From positions 1 to 9,731 of the forward strand of contig JAOZOT010000080.1 of NCBI GenBank assembly GCA_029933115.1: a stretch of DNA of 9,731 nucleotides, written 5' to 3'. The notes under the pieces were generated by a model that was not told where the DNA came from, made no database searches, and worked only from the letters and a program-made list of their open reading frames with translations. Source of the stretch: Anaerolineae bacterium. Lineage in GTDB: Bacteria > Chloroflexota > Anaerolineae > E26-bin7. Of this stretch, positions 7,007 through 9,731 are shown in pieces. Both the position numbers and the translations under genes were made by a program. Numbering within the stretch: position 1 is the first letter of the stretch; every line of letters starts with the position of its first letter.

Positions 7007-7048
7007 GCCCCCTTTTCCAGCAATGAGGAAAAGGGGGCTGCTGGTTTT
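7007..7048 (+). terminator. Rho-independent terminator-like hairpin after livF
   Basis: GCCCCCTTTTCC (7007-7018) and GGAAAAGGGGGC (7027-7038) form a perfect 12-bp stem with an 8-base loop. A short TTTT (7045-7048) follows six bases after the stem. The stem is strong but the T-run is short and displaced, so termination may be partial. It lies 31 bp after the livF stop, which suggests the transporter operon ends here and makes it unlikely that this stretch codes for the start of the next protein. Confidence 0.65.
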
Positions 7049-7083
7049 ACGGTTTGGACGACAGCGAGTTCAGCCGCCTGGGA

Positions 7084-7132
7084 ACAGCTAAAGCCATCCC
7101 TACAAAAACGGCTAAAGCCGTCACTACAAACC
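7084..7132. repeat. Tandem pair of REP-like units, 24-bp period
   Basis: Unit 1 (7084-7107) and unit 2 (7108-7132) share AC(A/G)GCTAAAGCC(A/G)TC(C/A)CTACAAA. Read on the - strand, unit 2 is GGTTTGTAGTGACGGCTTTA followed by GCCG. This matches the unit at 2880-2902 except that the stem CGGCT/AGCCG replaces GCGCT/AGCGC, which is a compensatory change. Unit 1 has lost stem pairing and looks degenerate. Because 24 bp is eight codons, the overlapping open frame shows a KPSLQ repeat, probably a by-product. Confidence 0.6.
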
Positions 7133-7147
7133 TGCCACACTTTCACG

Positions 7148-7939
7148 GTGCAGCTACTGGTGGCTTCGCTGTTGCTGGTCAGCCTTGCCGGCTGCCTGCG
7201 CCGGGAGGCTATCTCCTCCACCAACGGGGGAATGGTACTCGTTCCGGCCGGTGCCTTTTGGATGGGAAGTGACGCCGGAGACGAGGACGAAAAGCCAATG
7301 CACCAGGTCTACCTGGAAGCTTTCTGGATAGATCGGTATGAAGTCACCAACGCCCAGTACGCCGCATTTCTGAACGCCACGCAGGGAGAACCGAGACGGT
7401 GCGAGGGACACACCTGCGCCGATACAAAGGCCGAGAACCCTGACAGCCATCTCCTTTACGAGGGGCGATACGCAGCAGAGAGAGGATACGAGGACCATCC
7501 GGTGATAGGAGTCAGTTGGTACGGAGCCAAAGCCTACTGCGAGCACTATGGCAAACGGTTGCCATCCGAGGCAGAGTGGGAGAAAGCGGCCCGAGGGCCG
7601 GATGGCGCGACTTACCCCTGGGGTGAGAAGCTCGATCCCCACAAGCTAAACTCTGACTATCGCGTCGGTGACACCACACCCGTCGGGAGTTACCCCGATG
7701 GAGCCAGTCCCTACGGCGCCTGCGACATGGCAGGGAACGTCTGGGAGTGGGTTGCCGACTGGTACGATGCGTATCCGGGCAGCGCCTACCAATCCCCTTT
7801 CTTTGGCCACAAGTACAAAGTGGTGCGCGGCGGCTCCTGGAACCACCCTGCGGACGATGCCCGCTGCGCTCGTCGGGACATTGCCCATCCCGACCGTCGC
7901 TTGCGAGTCGTCGGATTCCGCTGCGTCCGCGACGGCTGA
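7148..7939 (+). CDS. SUMF1/FGE-fold lipoprotein, start uncertain
   Basis: A predicted exported lipoprotein with a formylglycine-generating-enzyme-like (SUMF1) domain. From GTG 7148 the product is 263 residues; the frame is open back to ATG 6977 (320 residues). I prefer 7148 because the hydrophobic segment VQLLVASLLLVSLAGC, with its LAGC lipobox, begins there. The preceding 171 bp contain the terminator hairpin and the repeat pair, and their third-codon GC is lower by hand count (about half versus about three quarters). Against this, GTG 7148 has no clear ribosome binding site and the signal lacks a basic n-region. Family landmarks (from 7148): GGMVLVPAGAFWMGS, FWIDRYEVTNAQYAAFLN, DHPVIGVSWYGAKAYCEHYGKRLP, SEAEWEKAARG, the GACDMAGNVWEWVADWY block, and VVRGGSWN...VGFRC at the C-terminus. 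The two catalytic cysteines of true FGE, expected just after RGGSW, are absent, so sulfatase activation is unlikely. Role unknown; possibly ligand or surface binding. Confidence 0.82.
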   Translation: MQLLVASLLLVSLAGCLRREAISSTNGGMVLVPAGAFWMGSDAGDEDEKPMHQVYLEAFWIDRYEVTNAQYAAFLNATQGEPRRCEGHTCADTKAENPDSHLLYEGRYAAERGYEDHPVIGVSWYGAKAYCEHYGKRLPSEAEWEKAARGPDGATYPWGEKLDPHKLNSDYRVGDTTPVGSYPDGASPYGACDMAGNVWEWVADWYDAYPGSAYQSPFFGHKYKVVRGGSWNHPADDARCARRDIAHPDRRLRVVGFRCVRDG

Positions 7940-7960
7940 TCAATTCTCAGCGCCGTCTTT
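7931..7960 (+). terminator. Shared hairpin between convergent SUMF1 and proS genes
   Basis: GACGGCTGA (7931-7939) pairs with TCA-GC-GCCGTC (7947-7957), leaving a two-base bulge and a 7-base loop, followed by TTT (7958-7960) on the + strand. The left arm ends in the TGA stop of the SUMF1 gene, and the right arm starts with the proS stop (TGA on the - strand). In the + direction a short T-run follows the stem. In the - direction GC-rich sequence follows, so it should stop the + transcript better than the proS transcript. Confidence 0.55.
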
Positions 7961-9635
7961 GAGCCAACAGTGCATCTATCCGCTCGTAGAGACTTTCGAA
8001 GGGCACGACCTCGGCCTCTTCCTCCCGGCGCAGCTTGGCCTCGACGCCATTCCGCTTCAGATTGCGGGCACTGACGGTCAGGCGCAGAGGGGCACCGATG
8101 AGATCGGCGTCGTTGAATTTGACCCCCGCGCTCTCATTGCGGTCGTCGTACAGGACTTCGTAGTCCCGGGCTTGGAGGTCAGCGTAGAGCTCTTCGGCTT
8201 TTTCGACCACCCTGGCATCGGTGCCCAGAGACAGCAGATGAATGTGATAAGGGGCAATGGGCACGGGCCAGATAATGCCCTTACCGTCGTGGTTCTGCTC
8301 GATAACCGCCGCCATCAGCCGCCCCGTGCCAATGCCGTAGGAGCCCATGACGATAGGGTGAGCCTGGCCGTCCCTGTCCAGAAAAGTAGCCCCTACCCTC
8401 TCGCTATACCTGGTCCCCAGCTTGGAGAGATGGCCAACTTTGATGGCTCGCGCGGCCGTCAGCGTGTCACCGCATTGGGGGCAGGCGTCGCCAGCCCGGG
8501 CCAAGGCAATGTCTGTCAGGATGTCCACCGAGAAATCGCGGGGGTAATTGACGTTCTTGCAGTGGTATCCTTCCTTATTGGCTCCGGCCACAAAGTTGAG
8601 GCCCATCTGGATGGAATCGTCAGCTACCACCTTGACTCCTGACAGGCCCACCGGCGAGGCGTAACCGGCCACGATGCCCGCTTCCGCCAGTTCCTCCTCT
8701 GTGGCCACATGCAAGTCTGGCGGCGCGCCCAGGGCGTTGGCCAGCTTGGCCTCGTTGACTTCCAAATCGCCGCGGATGACGGCAAAGATTATCTGGCTCC
8801 AGGTGGCGTAAAAGACGGCTTTCAAAGTCTGGTGAGTAGCCACTCCTAGATAGTCGGCTAACTCTTGGATGGTTTTGCAGCCAGGTGTGGCCACCTCCTC
8901 GACGGGTAGCTCTTCGCCACCCTGGTCATAGACCGGCTTGGCGAAAGTGGCCCGCTCAGCGTTGGCCTTATAGTCACAGGAAGAGCAGCGGATGAGGGTG
9001 TCCTCACCCACCTCAGCCAGGACCACGAATTCATGGCCACCGTCCGCCTCCACAGCCACGGTCTCCAGGCCACAGCGCCGAAAGATGTTGACATAGGCCC
9101 GATATATGAGTGGGTAGAACCGGTCAATGTCCTCTTCGCTGACGTGGCAACTGTAAGCATCCTTCATGATGAATTCACGCGCCTGGATCAGGCCGCCGTG
9201 AGAACGGAGTTCGTCGCGAAACCCGCTCTGGATGTGGTAGACTACGATGGGCAATTGCCGGTAGGAATTGATTTCCGTGCGCAACAGATCGGCTACCACT
9301 TCCTCGTGGGTCATGGCTAGAACCAGATCCCGGCGGTTTCGATCTTTGAAACGCACCAACTCGGGCCCGATTTCGTTCCAGCGGTTGGTGGCCTGCCAGA
9401 TTTCGGCCGGATGTACCACGGGCATCATCATCTCCTGGCCGCCGATGGCGTTCATCTCTTCGCGCATTATCTGCTCGATTTTTTTCAGCACCCGCCAGCC
9501 CAGAGGCAAGTAGCTATAGATGCCGGTCGAGAGTGGGCGAACCAGGGCTGCCCGGAGAGACAACTGGTGGCTGACCGCCTCCGCGTCGGCAGGCACCTCC
9601 CTGAGAGTGCGACCAAAAAGTTTCGATAGACGCAA
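7947..9635 (-). CDS. Prolyl-tRNA synthetase (bacterial type, with editing domain)
   Basis: A 562-residue cytoplasmic enzyme that charges tRNA-Pro with proline; E. coli ProRS is about 572. The catalytic class II core shows motif 1 around 38-76 (GIYSYLPLGWRVLKKIEQIM...PVVHP), the MTHEEVVADLL segment (108-118), motif 2 around 138-160 (GFRDELRSHGGLIQAREFIMKDA) and motif 3 at 431-447 (GSYGIGTGRLMAAVIEQ). Between motifs 2 and 3 lies the YbaK-like editing insertion (about 235-395) with the conserved Lys272 in TLKAVFY. The anticodon-binding domain is at about 463-562. Two CxxC pairs occur (217-220, 385-388). The start is TTG at 9635-9633, supported by AGGGAGG seven bases upstream (9649-9643) and by MRLSKLFGRTLREVPADAEA matching the family N-terminus. 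Oddity: before HEF the conserved D-T/S-G-x-I-G-G loop is shortened to DGG (198-200). The gene is convergent with the SUMF1 gene and separated from it by 7 bp. Confidence 0.96.
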   Translation of the reverse strand: MRLSKLFGRTLREVPADAEAVSHQLSLRAALVRPLSTGIYSYLPLGWRVLKKIEQIMREEMNAIGGQEMMMPVVHPAEIWQATNRWNEIGPELVRFKDRNRRDLVLAMTHEEVVADLLRTEINSYRQLPIVVYHIQSGFRDELRSHGGLIQAREFIMKDAYSCHVSEEDIDRFYPLIYRAYVNIFRRCGLETVAVEADGGHEFVVLAEVGEDTLIRCSSCDYKANAERATFAKPVYDQGGEELPVEEVATPGCKTIQELADYLGVATHQTLKAVFYATWSQIIFAVIRGDLEVNEAKLANALGAPPDLHVATEEELAEAGIVAGYASPVGLSGVKVVADDSIQMGLNFVAGANKEGYHCKNVNYPRDFSVDILTDIALARAGDACPQCGDTLTAARAIKVGHLSKLGTRYSERVGATFLDRDGQAHPIVMGSYGIGTGRLMAAVIEQNHDGKGIIWPVPIAPYHIHLLSLGTDARVVEKAEELYADLQARDYEVLYDDRNESAGVKFNDADLIGAPLRLTVSARNLKRNGVEAKLRREEEAEVVPFESLYERIDALLAQRRR

Positions 9636-9642
9636 ATTACGG

Positions 9643-9649
9643 CCTCCCT
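9643..9649 (-). promoter_or_regulatory. Ribosome binding site supporting the TTG start of proS
   Basis: On the - strand AGGGAGG is followed by seven bases and then TTG (9635-9633). No in-frame ATG is available at the N-terminus, so this site decides the non-standard start. I see no convincing promoter hexamers in the remaining ~80 bp before the window edge. Confidence 0.8.
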
Positions 9650-9689
9650 TTGTGCTTGAGGGCGTTCGGTAATTGTCCCGCCGCCCAAC

Positions 9690-9724
9690 GGATACCCCAA
9701 TGCGACCGCCCCGTAGGGGTATCC
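9690..9724. repeat. Intergenic inverted repeat upstream of proS, cut by the window end
   Basis: GGATACCCC (9690-9698) and its exact reverse complement GGGGTATCC (9716-9724) flank a 17-base centre. The right part, CCGTAGGGGTATCCCTTGCGG (9711-9731), resembles the GTAGGGGC-type intergenic palindromes I associate with Anaerolineae genomes and probably continues past the window. It lies 55 bp before the proS start, so it could also affect proS transcription. Confidence 0.5.
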
Positions 9725-9731
9725 CTTGCGG

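Noticed and set aside
7007..7038. Reading the hairpin as an insertion-sequence end
   Set aside because: No matching copy, target duplication or transposase is seen; position right after livF fits a terminator better.
7668..8642. 324-codon + strand frame across the SUMF1 and proS ends
   Set aside because: It overlaps two strongly supported genes, one of them on the opposite strand, and its sequence is the antisense of ProRS.

Overview
The window looks like a chromosomal segment of an uncultured or little-studied bacterium, most likely Chloroflexota (Anaerolineae-like). This is an inference from style: GC-rich coding DNA, a lipoprotein with a TEAP/PPPP low-complexity tether right after the lipobox, and intergenic palindromic repeats. 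No rRNA or other marker is present to confirm it.

Layout, left to right. Positions 2-136 hold about 2.3 tandem copies of a ~60 bp palindromic unit with no gene. A strong sigma70-type promoter (TGGACA, 17 bp, TATAAT, 248-276) then drives a five-gene branched-chain amino acid (HAAT/Liv family) ABC importer on the + strand. The genes are a lipoprotein with two fused substrate-binding domains (426-2783), livH (2993-4003) and livM (4061-5488) permeases, and livG (5492-6262) and livF (6262-6975) ATPases. The last three genes are tightly packed. A foldable 209 bp gap separates the binding protein from livH. A perfect 12-bp terminator-like hairpin follows livF. Next comes a predicted SUMF1/FGE-fold lipoprotein (about 7148-7939, start uncertain). 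It ends 7 bp from the stop codon of a convergent bacterial-type prolyl-tRNA synthetase gene, proS (9635-7947, TTG start). The window closes inside another palindromic element at 9690-9724.

How the genes work together: the binding protein, tethered to the outer face of the membrane, should deliver a branched-chain or related amino acid, or an amide or urea-like ligand, to the LivH/LivM channel powered by LivG/LivF. The SUMF1-domain lipoprotein may be a separate unit, because a terminator lies in front of it. proS is an ordinary housekeeping gene on the other strand.

I see no clear new defence, mobile or biosynthetic system. The most interesting points are: one polypeptide carrying two diverged substrate-binding domains; a small family of REP-like palindromes (2880-2933 inverted pair, 7084-7132 tandem pair) whose stems show compensatory base changes; a possible folded RNA between the binding protein and livH; the unclear 5' end of the SUMF1 gene, where a terminator and repeats sit inside the open frame; and a shortened conserved loop in ProRS. 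All motif comparisons come from memory of the families; no searches were run.
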